Origin: Ignavibacterium sp.
Lineage (GTDB): Bacteria; Bacteroidota; Ignavibacteria; Ignavibacteriales; Ignavibacteriaceae
NCBI RefSeq assembly: GCF_025998815.1
Contig: NZ_AP026678.1
Span: 558,001-622,000, forward strand
Direction: 5' to 3'
Length of the DNA stretch: 64,000 nucleotides
This document shows positions 8,638 through 18,700 of the stretch, one piece after another (within the stretch, counting starts at the first letter, position 1; every line of letters starts with the position of its first letter). The notes below the pieces were generated by a model. It had not been told where the DNA came from and made no database searches. It saw only the letters and a program-made list of their open reading frames with translations. The position numbers and the translations under genes were made by a program.

Positions 8638-9759
8638 ATGATTAATCCTCTTAATAAAATTATTGGTCAGGAGAAAGTTAAACTGATTCTGGAGAAAATT
8701 ATTTCTTCAGGTAAAATTTCTCATGCTTTCTTATTCCGTGGACTCGAAGGTGTCGGAAAAGAAGATGTTGCGATTAGATTTGCTCAGGCGATAGTATTTA
8801 ACTCAAATATTCCCGAAGAAAAAAAACAAAACTATATATCTCAGATAGATAAACTTACCGAACCATTTATTAAATATATTTTTCCATTACCTCGTGGAAA
8901 AAATGAGGGTGATGACGATAATCCTTATGAAAAACTGAAGCAGGACGAAATAGAACTCATCCAGGAAGAATTAGCTAAAAAGGCAACTAATCATTTTTAT
9001 AAAATTCAGATTCCCAAAGCGAACAATATTAAGATAAACAGCATTAGAGATATAAATAGATTTCTTTCACTTTCTTATGATGACTCTATAAAGCGAGTAA
9101 TTATTATTTCGGATGCACATTTGATGAATGAACCTGCTCAAAATGCACTACTTAAAAATTTAGAAGAACCACCTGCAAATATTATTTTCATTTTATGCAC
9201 ATCTTATCCTGAAAGACTGCGTGAGACAATAATATCAAGATGTTGGAATTTAAACTTTCAACCACTCGATCGGAAAGAAGTTGAAAAAGTTCTTAATGAA
9301 AAATTTGAAATTGATGATTCTCTTGCCAGGAAAATTTCTTTACTATCTAATGGTTCTGTTACTCAGGGATTAAAAATTCTTAACTACGGATTGGAGGAGC
9401 TTAAAGAAACCGTAATAAAAATATTAAGATATTCATTTGGTAAGAAATTTTATTCAGCATACAAAGAATTTGAAAATATCGGTAAAGACTCAGATACAGA
9501 ATATTTAGAGATTATTATAAGTTTACTAATACACTGGCTTAATGACTTTAATAAATTCAGAACAAGTTCAGGTGAAATTGTTTTTAGTGATTATAAAGAA
9601 ACCTTTGAGAAATTTTATTCAAGATATCCGGATATCAATTTATTACCTTTAGCTAATAGATTAGATGAGATATCAACGCGATTAAAGAATAATATTAATC
9701 TGAATTTAGCAATCAGTAATATTATTTGTGAAATTTCATCGGTTATTCCAGCCAAATAA
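8638..9759 (+). CDS. holB: DNA polymerase III delta prime subunit
   Basis: This 373-residue AAA+ clamp-loader subunit helps load the sliding clamp during replication. It begins MINPLNKIIGQEKVK, the usual start of the family. A P-loop variant, GLEGVGKED, lies at about residues 34-42. Sensor and SRC-like motifs follow (LLKNLEEPPANIIFIL, then SRCWNLNF). An insert at about 60-120 with acidic residues replaces the short zinc-module region of E. coli delta prime. The ATG lies right after a terminator T tract with no room for a ribosome-binding site, so it may be translated from read-through or a near-leaderless message. Confidence 0.88.
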   Translation: MINPLNKIIGQEKVKLILEKIISSGKISHAFLFRGLEGVGKEDVAIRFAQAIVFNSNIPEEKKQNYISQIDKLTEPFIKYIFPLPRGKNEGDDDNPYEKLKQDEIELIQEELAKKATNHFYKIQIPKANNIKINSIRDINRFLSLSYDDSIKRVIIISDAHLMNEPAQNALLKNLEEPPANIIFILCTSYPERLRETIISRCWNLNFQPLDRKEVEKVLNEKFEIDDSLARKISLLSNGSVTQGLKILNYGLEELKETVIKILRYSFGKKFYSAYKEFENIGKDSDTEYLEIIISLLIHWLNDFNKFRTSSGEIVFSDYKETFEKFYSRYPDINLLPLANRLDEISTRLKNNINLNLAISNIICEISSVIPAK

Positions 9760-9825
9760 TTCTCTGTCTTTAAATAATTTATTTTTAATTTTCTGATAAG
9801 AATTTTTAACTAAAAGGGAATTATC

Positions 9826-11004
9826 ATGAAAAAAGTAGTAATAGTATCTGCCAAAAGAACTCCAATCGGTTCATTTAATGGTTCTTTATCTTCGTTTACT
9901 GCAGGGCAACTTGGCTCCATTGCAATTAAAGCAGTTGTTGAAGATTCTAAAATTGATGTAAATCTTATTGATGAAGTAATAATGGGTAATGTTTTAATGG
10001 GAGGTCAGGGACAAGCTCCGGCAAGGCAAGCAGCACTATTCGCAGGTCTTCCAAATAAAGTTGAATGTATGACTATTAACAAGATGTGCGGAAGTGGTCT
10101 TAAAGCAGTAATGCTTGCACAACAAGCTATTTTAGCTGGTGATGCTGATATCATCATTGCTGGCGGTCAGGAAAGTATGACAAACACTCCTTACATTCTT
10201 CCTAAAGCAAGAAATGGTTACAGACTTGGTCACGGCGAAGTTCAGGATTTAATTGTTCTTGATGGATTATGGGATGTTTATAATCAAATTCATATGGGTA
10301 GTTGTGCTGAAGTCTGTGCTAAAGAATTTAAATTCAGCAGAGAAGAATTGGATGAGTTTGCTATCAATTCCTATAAAAGGGCAATCAATGCAACTCAAAC
10401 TGGTAGATTTAAAGATGAAATAATTCCTGTTAAAGTTGCTGGAAAGAAAGGTGATACTATAGTAGATAAAGACGAAGAGCCTGAAAGAGTGATATTTGAA
10501 AAAATTCCTTCTCTTAAGCCAGTTTTTGAGAAGGACGGAGTTGTTACTGCTGCCAATGCATCTTCAATAAATGATGGAGCAGCAGCTTTGTTAGTAATGA
10601 GTGAAGATAAAGCAAAGGAACTCGGGTTAAAACCATTGGTAGAAATTGTCGCTCAATCTTCTGCAGCTAAAGCCCCGATAGACTTTACTACCGCTCCGGC
10701 TGATGCAATAAATAAAGTCTTAAAGAAAGCAAATATGAGCGTGAATGATATTGATCTTTATGAAATTAATGAAGCTTTTGCAGTTGTTTCTCTTGCAGTA
10801 AATAAATTATTAAATCTTAGCGTTGATAAAGTGAATGTTAATGGTGGTGCTGTGGCTCTTGGACATCCGATTGGTGCAAGTGGTGCTAGAATTCTAACGA
10901 CATTAATTTATGAAATGAAGAAACGAAATGTTGAATACGGATTAGCTTCATTGTGCATAGGTGGTGGTGAAGCGTCAGCTTTAATTGTAAAGAACTATCA
11001 ATAA
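9826..11004 (+). CDS. thlA: Acetyl-CoA C-acetyltransferase (thiolase)
   Basis: A 392-residue thiolase II that condenses two acetyl-CoA to acetoacetyl-CoA, or cleaves it. The nucleophilic Cys is at residue 88 in NKMCGSGLK. The catalytic His lies in [10 protein letters not shown] and the second Cys in CIGGGEASA at the C-terminus. A ribosome-binding site (AAGGGA) precedes the ATG. The 3-hydroxybutyryl-CoA dehydrogenase gene follows after 16 bp, so the pair forms a C4-CoA or beta-oxidation-like operon. Direction (synthesis or degradation) cannot be told from sequence. The closest alternative is a beta-ketoadipyl-CoA thiolase, but the neighbour favours acetoacetyl-CoA. Confidence 0.93.
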   Translation: MKKVVIVSAKRTPIGSFNGSLSSFTAGQLGSIAIKAVVEDSKIDVNLIDEVIMGNVLMGGQGQAPARQAALFAGLPNKVECMTINKMCGSGLKAVMLAQQAILAGDADIIIAGGQESMTNTPYILPKARNGYRLGHGEVQDLIVLDGLWDVYNQIHMGSCAEVCAKEFKFSREELDEFAINSYKRAINATQTGRFKDEIIPVKVAGKKGDTIVDKDEEPERVIFEKIPSLKPVFEKDGVVTAANASSINDGAAALLVMSEDKAKELGLKPLVEIVAQSSAAKAPIDFTTAPADAINKVLKKANMSVNDIDLYEINEAFAVVSLAVNKLLNLSVDKVNVNGGAVALGHPIGASGARILTTLIYEMKKRNVEYGLASLCIGGGEASALIVKNYQ

Positions 11005-11020
11005 GAAAGAGGGAAGTCAA

Positions 11021-11869
11021 ATGGAAATTAAAAAAGTTGCTGTTATTGGCGGAGGAACAATGGGCAATGGCATTGCTCATGTTTTCGCTTTAAAGAATTT
11101 TGAAGTCTATCTGACCGAAATGGATGAAGAGAGATTTAATAAAGCATTCTCAACTATTACATCAAATTTAGATCGTCAGGTAAATAAGCAAGTAATTACA
11201 GCAGAACAAAAAGAAACTGCTTTAAGAAATATTAAAAAAACAATTGGAGTAGTTTCAATACCTTATGATGTTGATTTAGTAATCGAAGCGATATACGAGG
11301 ATAAGCAAGCTAAGTTAAATATATTCAAAGAGTTAGAAAATAAAATTAAAAAAGAATCGATATTCGCTTCGAATACATCTTCAATTTCAATAACTGAACT
11401 TTCATCGGTTTGCAGAGCAGATAAATTTATTGGAATGCATTTCATGAATCCTGTTCCTGTTATGAAATTAGTTGAGATTATTCGCGGCTACTCAACTTCC
11501 GATGAGACATTTCAGACTATTAATAGCTTAGCTATTCAACTTGATAAGACACCGGTTGAGGTATTTGATTATCCTGGTTTTATATCTAACCGAATCTTAA
11601 TGCCAATGATAAACGAAGCAATTTTCGCTTTAATGGAAGGCGTTGCATCAAAAGAAGCAATTGATACTGTAATGAAGCTGGGAATGAACCATCCAATGGG
11701 TCCGCTTACTTTAGCGGATTTCATTGGTTTGGATGTTTGTCTGGCTATTATGGAAGTTTTGTATAATGGATATAACGATCCTAAGTACAGACCTTGTCCT
11801 TTACTTAAGAAAATGGTAGCTGCTGGTAAGCTTGGTAGAAAAACTGGTGAAGGTTTTTATAAATATTGA
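11021..11869 (+). CDS. hbd: 3-hydroxybutyryl-CoA dehydrogenase
   Basis: This 282-residue NAD(P)-dependent dehydrogenase interconverts acetoacetyl-CoA and 3-hydroxybutyryl-CoA. The Rossmann motif [10 protein letters not shown] lies at about residues 9-18. The catalytic His is in [15 protein letters not shown], and the C-terminal dimer domain ends [12 protein letters not shown], a typical family ending. GGGAAG precedes the ATG. Its partner thiolase lies directly upstream. No crotonase gene is adjacent, so the next step must be encoded elsewhere. Confidence 0.94.
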   Translation: MEIKKVAVIGGGTMGNGIAHVFALKNFEVYLTEMDEERFNKAFSTITSNLDRQVNKQVITAEQKETALRNIKKTIGVVSIPYDVDLVIEAIYEDKQAKLNIFKELENKIKKESIFASNTSSISITELSSVCRADKFIGMHFMNPVPVMKLVEIIRGYSTSDETFQTINSLAIQLDKTPVEVFDYPGFISNRILMPMINEAIFALMEGVASKEAIDTVMKLGMNHPMGPLTLADFIGLDVCLAIMEVLYNGYNDPKYRPCPLLKKMVAAGKLGRKTGEGFYKY

Positions 11870-11887
11870 TTATTATCTATTATCGTT

Positions 11888-13984
11888 TTGAAAGAAAAAT
11901 TAAAAAATTTATTTGACAGGTTTCAGACTAGTCTTTCGACTTATCCTAAATTATTTCGTAGAACTGAATTGACCGATTATGCGGTCTTTAGTTTATTTTC
12001 GGTAATAATCGGTATAGCGGCAGGATTTTCAGCTGTAATTTTTCATAATGCAATAGAATTTTTCAATAAAGTTTTTTTTGAACAGACAAAAGAAGGATTG
12101 TTCTTTTTAGGGAGTGCTGCAGTTATTTTACTTCCTGCAATTGGAATGTTTATCCAGGCACTAATGATTAAATTTGCTCCTGATGAATCAAAACGCAGAG
12201 GTGTTTACGAAGTCGTTAAAGCTGTTGCCACAAAAGGTGGAAATATCAAGTTCAGAACAACTTTATTTCACTTCTTTGCGCCAGTAATTAGTATAGGGTC
12301 AGGAGTTACTTTAGGTCCTGAGGGTCCTGCAGCACAACTTGGTGGGGGAGTTGCCAGTAAAATCAGTAGTATAATTTCGTTAAACGACGAGAGAAAACGA
12401 ATCTTTACTGCTGCGGGAGCTGGTGCTGCAATTGCAGCAATTTTTAATACTCCTTTGGCAGGAGTTTTTTTTACTTTGGAAATAATTCTTCTGAATGATT
12501 TTCATACACCAACTTTCTCAGCTTTAATTATCGCCTCGGTTTCCGCCAGCACAATATCCAGAATATTCCTTGGCAATGAATCAATATTTTTATTTAAGAT
12601 TTTAGAACCAATCAAATACTCACATTTACATTTTTATGCTTTGATTGGAATTCTTGCCGGAATAGTTTCAATTCTTTTTATAAGATTAGACGATTCACTT
12701 AAAAATCTTTTCAAAAAAATTTATAAAACTGTGAATTCCAAGATTTTTGTAATGGTAATTGTGGGTTTAATAATTGGAATTTCAGGTTACTTTTATAAAG
12801 AAATTTTTGGAATTGGTTATAAAGCAATAAATGAAATTTTATCTAATCAATTATCAGTTCAGGTGGTTTTAATAATATTCCTGCTAAAATTTATCTTAGT
12901 TCCATTGGCTACAAACGCTGGTGCATTTGGTGGCTTGTTTGCTCCATCGTTATTCCTCGGAGCAAGTTTTGGATATCTGGTCCATTATTTATTATTGAAT
13001 TTTGTAGGAGTTAACCTTGATCTTTCCTCGGTAATATTAATAAGTATGGGTGCAATGTTAGGAGGTATTCATACCATTCCTATTACAGCTATTATGATGA
13101 TTTTTGAAATGACTCAGGATTATTCTTTCATATTGCCATTAATGCTTGCAGTAATTTCAAGCACGCTTCTTGTTCAGATAGCAATTAAAGGCACCGTACA
13201 TAAAAGAAAGCTTGAGAATGAAGGTTATTCATTTCAACAGAATGATAATTATTCAGTACTTAATGAAATAAAAATTGAAGAAATACCGTTAAAGGAAATT
13301 CACCTTGTAAATGAAAATACAAATTTAACAGCAATTGTTTCAAAGTTTCTGGAAATGCCAGAGAATGTTTTATATGTGATAGATCAGAATAAAAAACTTG
13401 TCGGCTTTATTCAGGAAAAAGAAATAAGACCAATACTCAATGATTTCGAAATTGTTAAAGATGTTCTTGTCGCAAAAGACATTTCGAATCCAAAAGTAAT
13501 ATGTATCGATTCAAAAAGTAATTTGGATGATGCTCTAAGGTTAATGATGAAGTACAACTTATCCGAGATACCTGTTGTAAATAAGTCAGCTGAAATTGAA
13601 GAAATCCTGGGAATTCTGACTCTTCAGGATATTCAATCCATCTTGACAAAGGAAAGTTTTAAAAATCAATTTACCTCAAGTCTTGCAACAGAATTAAAAA
13701 CATTACAAACACGACAAACGATAAAAGTATCTGATGAATATTCAATTAAAGAGATTAAAGTACCTGATTCTTTAGTTGGTAAAACATTATCTGAAACGAG
13801 GATTAGAAATAAATATAACATTGAAGTATTGATGATTAAAAAGAATGAAAGTTCTATTGATGGGATTAATAAACAAAATATAATTACAGCTGAACCAAAC
13901 TATAAATTTGAATCAGAAGATGAGCTGGTTTTATTTGGCAAAGATGAAAATTTATTGAAATTCGAGAGCGAACTTAAAAGTTAA
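11888..13984 (+). CDS. ClC chloride channel/transporter with CBS pair and TrkA-C domain
   Basis: A 698-residue inner-membrane ClC protein. The channel core (about 25-440) carries the selectivity and gating signatures: GSGVTLGPEGPAAQLGGG with the gating Glu, a GAAIAAIFNTPLAGVFFTLE-like helix, and GAFGGLFAPSLFLGAS. Two CBS domains follow (about 465-600), which usually sense adenine nucleotides. A RCK-C/TrkA-C-like domain lies at the end (about 610-695). The last domain on a ClC is less common and suggests an extra ligand input. The start is a TTG at 11888, 18 bp after hbd. Co-transcription with the hbd operon is likely. Confidence 0.9.
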   Translation: MKEKLKNLFDRFQTSLSTYPKLFRRTELTDYAVFSLFSVIIGIAAGFSAVIFHNAIEFFNKVFFEQTKEGLFFLGSAAVILLPAIGMFIQALMIKFAPDESKRRGVYEVVKAVATKGGNIKFRTTLFHFFAPVISIGSGVTLGPEGPAAQLGGGVASKISSIISLNDERKRIFTAAGAGAAIAAIFNTPLAGVFFTLEIILLNDFHTPTFSALIIASVSASTISRIFLGNESIFLFKILEPIKYSHLHFYALIGILAGIVSILFIRLDDSLKNLFKKIYKTVNSKIFVMVIVGLIIGISGYFYKEIFGIGYKAINEILSNQLSVQVVLIIFLLKFILVPLATNAGAFGGLFAPSLFLGASFGYLVHYLLLNFVGVNLDLSSVILISMGAMLGGIHTIPITAIMMIFEMTQDYSFILPLMLAVISSTLLVQIAIKGTVHKRKLENEGYSFQQNDNYSVLNEIKIEEIPLKEIHLVNENTNLTAIVSKFLEMPENVLYVIDQNKKLVGFIQEKEIRPILNDFEIVKDVLVAKDISNPKVICIDSKSNLDDALRLMMKYNLSEIPVVNKSAEIEEILGILTLQDIQSILTKESFKNQFTSSLATELKTLQTRQTIKVSDEYSIKEIKVPDSLVGKTLSETRIRNKYNIEVLMIKKNESSIDGINKQNIITAEPNYKFESEDELVLFGKDENLLKFESELKS

Positions 13985-14029
13985 AATAATTGTCCGATAA
14001 TATATATTATGTAAACTAAAACAAATCTA

Positions 14030-14236
14030 TTAAAACCGACCAAATTTCATCAAAATAAAAATCAGTATTATGATTAGTATCAGCCAGATAAGAGGGCTTT
14101 GAACTTTTCTTCTGGTTGAAAATCTCGCATTTCTAAAACCTAATTTTCTTTTTCGTCGTTCTTCTTCATCCAACTCAGGTTTGTAGAAACGCGGAGTATA
14201 ATCAAATCTTCGATATTGAGGTCTTTTCATAAACAT
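14030..14236 (-). CDS. Small basic membrane protein, unknown
   Basis: A 68-residue protein on the minus strand. The N-terminal two thirds are highly basic (ELDEEERRKRKLGFRNARF). The last 22 residues form one hydrophobic helix (LIWLILIIILIFILMKFG), so it is probably tail-anchored in the inner membrane with a basic cytoplasmic face. AAGG precedes the ATG. It follows ftsY with a 12-bp gap and is probably the last gene of the pgsA-ftsY transcript. I do not recognise a family. Confidence 0.6.
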   Translation of the reverse strand: MFMKRPQYRRFDYTPRFYKPELDEEERRKRKLGFRNARFSTRRKVQSPLIWLILIIILIFILMKFGRF

Positions 14237-14247
14237 AGTTTTAATCC

Positions 14248-15177
14248 TTACTTTAATTCAAATAGGGCTGAGATGAATGTTTCTTTATCGAACTCCTGAA
14301 GATCTTCAATTCCCTCACCTACTCCTATATACTTTATCGGAATTTTTAATTTATTACTAATCTGAAATACCATTCCTCCTTTAGCAGTTCCATCCAGTTT
14401 AGTTATTATGAGTCCTGTAAGTTCAATTACTTTAGAAAACTCAATTGCCTGTACAAGAGCATTTTGACCTGTTGTACCATCAAGAACGAGTAAAGTTTCA
14501 TGCGGAGCAGAATCAGAAAACTTCTTAATAACTTTTTTTATTTTAGACAACTCATTCATCAGATTGGTTTTATTATGTAGTCGTCCCGCGGTATCAATTA
14601 AAACAATATCATAGTTTTCATCAACAGCTCGTTTTATCGTTTCAAAAGCAACTGATGATGGATCAGCACCTTTATTGCTATTTATTATTTCAACTCCGGC
14701 TCGTTGAGCCCAAATTTCAAGTTGCTCATTTGCAGCTGCTCTGAAGGTATCTGCAGCACCAACTATCACTTTATAACCAAGATTTTTGTAATTGTAAGCC
14801 AATTTACCAATGGAAGTTGTCTTACCAACACCATTGACTCCAACGACAACAATAATGTAAGGTCTTATGATAGATTGATTTTTATTATTACTGTCGATTA
14901 GAATTTTAGATAACTCAATTTTAATTAGTCTCAATACATTCTCGACGGAACGATCTTTCTCGCTTTTAAGGGCTTTCCTTAAATTGTCAATTATCATCTC
15001 TGCAGTTTCAGCACCAATGTCAGATGTAATTAAAATTTCTTCTATTTGGTCGAGCGTATTATCATCAATCTGAGCTTTACCAGTGAGAGTTTCAGAGATA
15101 GACTGTACAATTTTATTCCTGGTCTTCGAAAGACCGTTTTTTATTTTATCTAAACTGAAATTTTTGAAGAAACTCAT
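14248..15177 (-). CDS. ftsY: Signal recognition particle receptor FtsY
   Basis: A 309-residue SRP GTPase that docks SRP-ribosome complexes at the membrane. It is a compact NG-type FtsY without the long acidic A domain. The N domain covers about 1-90. G1 is GVNGVGKTTSIGK, the DTAGRLHNK motif is G3, and TKLDGTAKGG is the G4/G5 region. The start overlaps the pgsA stop by four bases (ATGA on the minus strand), so the genes are coupled. Confidence 0.96.
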   Translation of the reverse strand: MSFFKNFSLDKIKNGLSKTRNKIVQSISETLTGKAQIDDNTLDQIEEILITSDIGAETAEMIIDNLRKALKSEKDRSVENVLRLIKIELSKILIDSNNKNQSIIRPYIIVVVGVNGVGKTTSIGKLAYNYKNLGYKVIVGAADTFRAAANEQLEIWAQRAGVEIINSNKGADPSSVAFETIKRAVDENYDIVLIDTAGRLHNKTNLMNELSKIKKVIKKFSDSAPHETLLVLDGTTGQNALVQAIEFSKVIELTGLIITKLDGTAKGGMVFQISNKLKIPIKYIGVGEGIEDLQEFDKETFISALFELK

Positions 15178-15743
15178 ACCGATTTTTTCCTTTGAAGATA
15201 TTCGTTTGCTCTGATCACATAAGCAATAAATGACAATACAATCATTATTATACTAAAGTAGTAAAAGATATTAAAAAGCAAACTATTTTTATCTATTTGC
15301 AACAATGTTAGTAAAACCACTATGCCAATAATAAGCACAGTTGCTTTCCCTAAGATATTTGAAGGTAAGACTTTACCAATTTTATTTGTAACATAAATCC
15401 CACCTAAAAAGATTAAAAGATCTCTAACAACTATCAATGATAGATAATAAAAAGGAAGTTCACCCAACATAGCCAATCTTATAACAACTACAGCCATCGC
15501 AATTTTATCAGCTAAAGGGTCAATTATTTTACCAGCTTCAGTGACTTGATTAAGTTTCCTTGCCAGAAAACCATCAAGAATATCTGTTATAGCAGCAAAA
15601 ACACAAAGTGCAAATAACCAATATTTAATAGATACTTCAGAATTATAATAATCAAACAAAATCCATATTGGAATTGCTAATAGCAACCTCAACAATGAAA
15701 GCAGGTTTGAAACTGTAAAAAATTCTTTACTATTAATTTTCAT
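15174..15743 (-). CDS. pgsA: CDP-alcohol phosphatidyltransferase (PgsA-like)
   Basis: A 189-residue integral membrane enzyme that makes phosphatidylglycerol phosphate from CDP-diacylglycerol and glycerol-3-phosphate, or a related phospholipid. The family signature D-G-x2-A-R-x8-G-x3-D-x3-D is visible from DGFLARK through GKIIDPLADK. About five to six hydrophobic segments are seen. It overlaps the S8 protease gene by four bases upstream and ftsY downstream. The exact alcohol substrate cannot be proved from sequence, but length and context favour PgsA. Confidence 0.88.
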   Translation of the reverse strand: MKINSKEFFTVSNLLSLLRLLLAIPIWILFDYYNSEVSIKYWLFALCVFAAITDILDGFLARKLNQVTEAGKIIDPLADKIAMAVVVIRLAMLGELPFYYLSLIVVRDLLIFLGGIYVTNKIGKVLPSNILGKATVLIIGIVVLLTLLQIDKNSLLFNIFYYFSIIMIVLSFIAYVIRANEYLQRKKSV

Positions 15744-18700
15744 CTTATTACTGCAAATTTACCAAAGATTTCCTGAGTTTCATTCTGGCTTTCATCCAAA
15801 CTGACAATTCGGTATATATAAATTCCGCTGGGTATCTTCTCCCCTTTCTCATCTGTTAAATCGTAATTTACTCCACCGTTATCTGTGTTTGAAATAATTT
15901 CCTTAATCTGTTTACCATTTAGGGATAGAATATTGATCTTCACTCTATTTGTTAAATTTGCAAAAGTTATAAGGGAGTTACCATCTCCAACTTTTGCTGG
16001 GTTTGGATAAACAAAAACATCAGATAAATCTTTTGATGTTCCTGTAAGCACAACATAACTACCTGCACCGGACTTCAAAGGAATACTACCCGAAGCAGAT
16101 GATGATTTCAAATTATTTATCTGAAGAACATATTCTTTTCCGACTGAACCAATTGGTTTTCCTCCGCTTAAATCAAGCGTAACAATGTTATTATTTATGT
16201 TTACTGAGCTGATGGTATTCGAAGGTGAAAATGAATAATTATTTTTATCTGATGCCGTTGCTTCATCAACCGGAAGATTAAAAGTGATGTTAACTCTATA
16301 TGGATTCAGTATTTCAGAACCAGTAACGAAGAATTCTTCTTGCTCAGGTAAAATCATCACAGTAAATTCAACAGTATCCTGATCAATAGGTGAATTGTAA
16401 AAATCTCTTAAATTTTTTACTAAAAGTAAATTTAATCCGTAAGGTAATTGGTAGTCAAAAGAAATCAAATAAGAAAATTCATCAGCAGGTGAAACAGAAT
16501 TTGGATATCCGGAATTTATCACTTCAAATGATTGAAGATTTTCAATTGTCGTTTTTATTTTTTCATTAAATCGGACAATTATATTCTTTGATGTTGTTGC
16601 TGTAACATTAGATATCTTTGCTGGATTATGCACATAAACTTTGATAACTTTTGAAAGTCCTGAGTATGATTCCGGATATTGACTGTCATAAGCTTGCACG
16701 GCGTAGAAATAATCAGTTCTGTTTGAAACATTAGTATCATCGTAAAAGTTAGTAAAAACTGAATCGATTGGCGCCAAATTTTCCGACGAAGTTCCTTTGT
16801 AGATAATAAACTTTTCTCCATCGCTAATCCAATTAAGTTTTACAGTAGTGCTATCAACACTAAAGCCATCGAGAGCAAATGGCGTTGGAGTTTTAAAACC
16901 GGAAGCAAATTCATAAAAATCTATTCCATTCGAATTAGGAAATGCAATTTCAGGAATATAATTACCATTAAAATCACTTACGAGAATTGAGTTCGAATTA
17001 ATGTTTTCAAAATATGAAATCAATCTTGTACCAGAAGGAAAATATTTAAAGATATAAGCATAAGGAAATGTAAAGAGAACAAATTCTTTCCCACCATCAT
17101 TATCAATATCTACAAACCGTAAAGAATTTTCTGCTCTTCTGAAAGAATTATTAAACTCAACTGCAGCATCTATGAATGGAAAATCATATATAATTGATAA
17201 TTGATTATCTGCGAGACTAAAAATTATCAATCTATAGTATGGTGCAATATCAATTGGTTCGATTGAATGTAACAATACAGCAATATCTGTTATACCATCA
17301 TAATTATAATCTCCGGCAGCCAGGTAAGCATTTGAGCCGATGAATTCTATTGGAATAGTAATATCTGGTGTGAAAGAATTATTGCCTGTTATTCTAAAAC
17401 TAAAAATATCTCCATCGGCATCCACAAACCAAAGTTCGAAAATTCCATCTCCGTTTGAATCGCAAATAATTGCATTTGGAAAATCGATTATGTTTCCACC
17501 AAATTTTTTCTGAGTAAAATTTTTAACGGCAGTTTTTTCAGAAAGGTTTAGATTTTGGTCAACTTCCCAAACACTTATTGTAGAGTCATTCTTAACAGCT
17601 AAAACTTCAGTGATTCCATCGTTATCGATATCTTTTGCAAGTATTGGCCAGAAATCCCCACCAGTTTTACTAAACTTAGTTATGAAGGATGAACTATTGT
17701 TGTTACTTTGTTCCATCATAAAACCATCACGAACAAAAAAAGTAAGTAAATCAATCAGTCCATTTCTGTTAAAATCACCGTGGTCTTTAACAAAGCGGTC
17801 ACTTATTGAATCCTTGATGACAAAATTTCCATTAGAAAAAGAAAAGATTGTTGAGTTTCTTGAATTTGAGATTGTTCTTAAAATTATTTCAGAGTCTGAA
17901 CTATTAGTTAAGCTAATGGGGTTTTGATATGGACTTCCAGGCGGTAATGAAAAAGGCATCTTTATAGCATCAACCAGGTTCACTTCGTTGACTGTAGAAA
18001 CAATAAAATCGTTTCCATTATTCTTAACTGTTGTTTTTAGTCCAACAAGATTCTCTGCCTCAATAAAAGTTTGATAAATTGAATTCTGGTCAACTATTTC
18101 TTTAGGAATAAATCCATAATGTAATTGTTTAACAAATTGATTATTGGTTGTAAAGCCATCGAGTGTTATAAATTTATATTCTGCTTCGCCAGATTTTCTA
18201 TAGTATAAGCGAACCAATGATGGCTCATTAGTGTAAACCGCTGATACAATAGTCAATTTATCGCCATAATACATCGGACCAACTGATATTAGTTCAGTTT
18301 GAGGAGAGGTTCTGTCAATAAAAAAATTAATTCGCTCTTCCAGAGTTCTTCCATTTGTTTGATTAACTAAAATTCTAAGAGTATATGCTGTATCAACCAA
18401 ATTTGAAGTATTGAGATCGTAAATTTTTTGTCGGTTAAATTGATTACGTCCATCAGAAATTAAGCTTTGCCAGGAAGTTGGATTAAAACCGATTCCGAGA
18501 TCAAGTTTATATGATTGGAAGTAAGCAGAAAGAACTGTTGCAATGATTTCAATATTATTATCTGAGGTTGCATAATCCATTGTTGGATTATGAAATTTAA
18601 CAATGGAAGGAGCTAAAACTCTTATTGCTCTTTCGGTATTTAATCTACCTGCACCACTTCTCAAATCCCAGCCAAGCTCTCCAATATCATCTGTCGTTGA

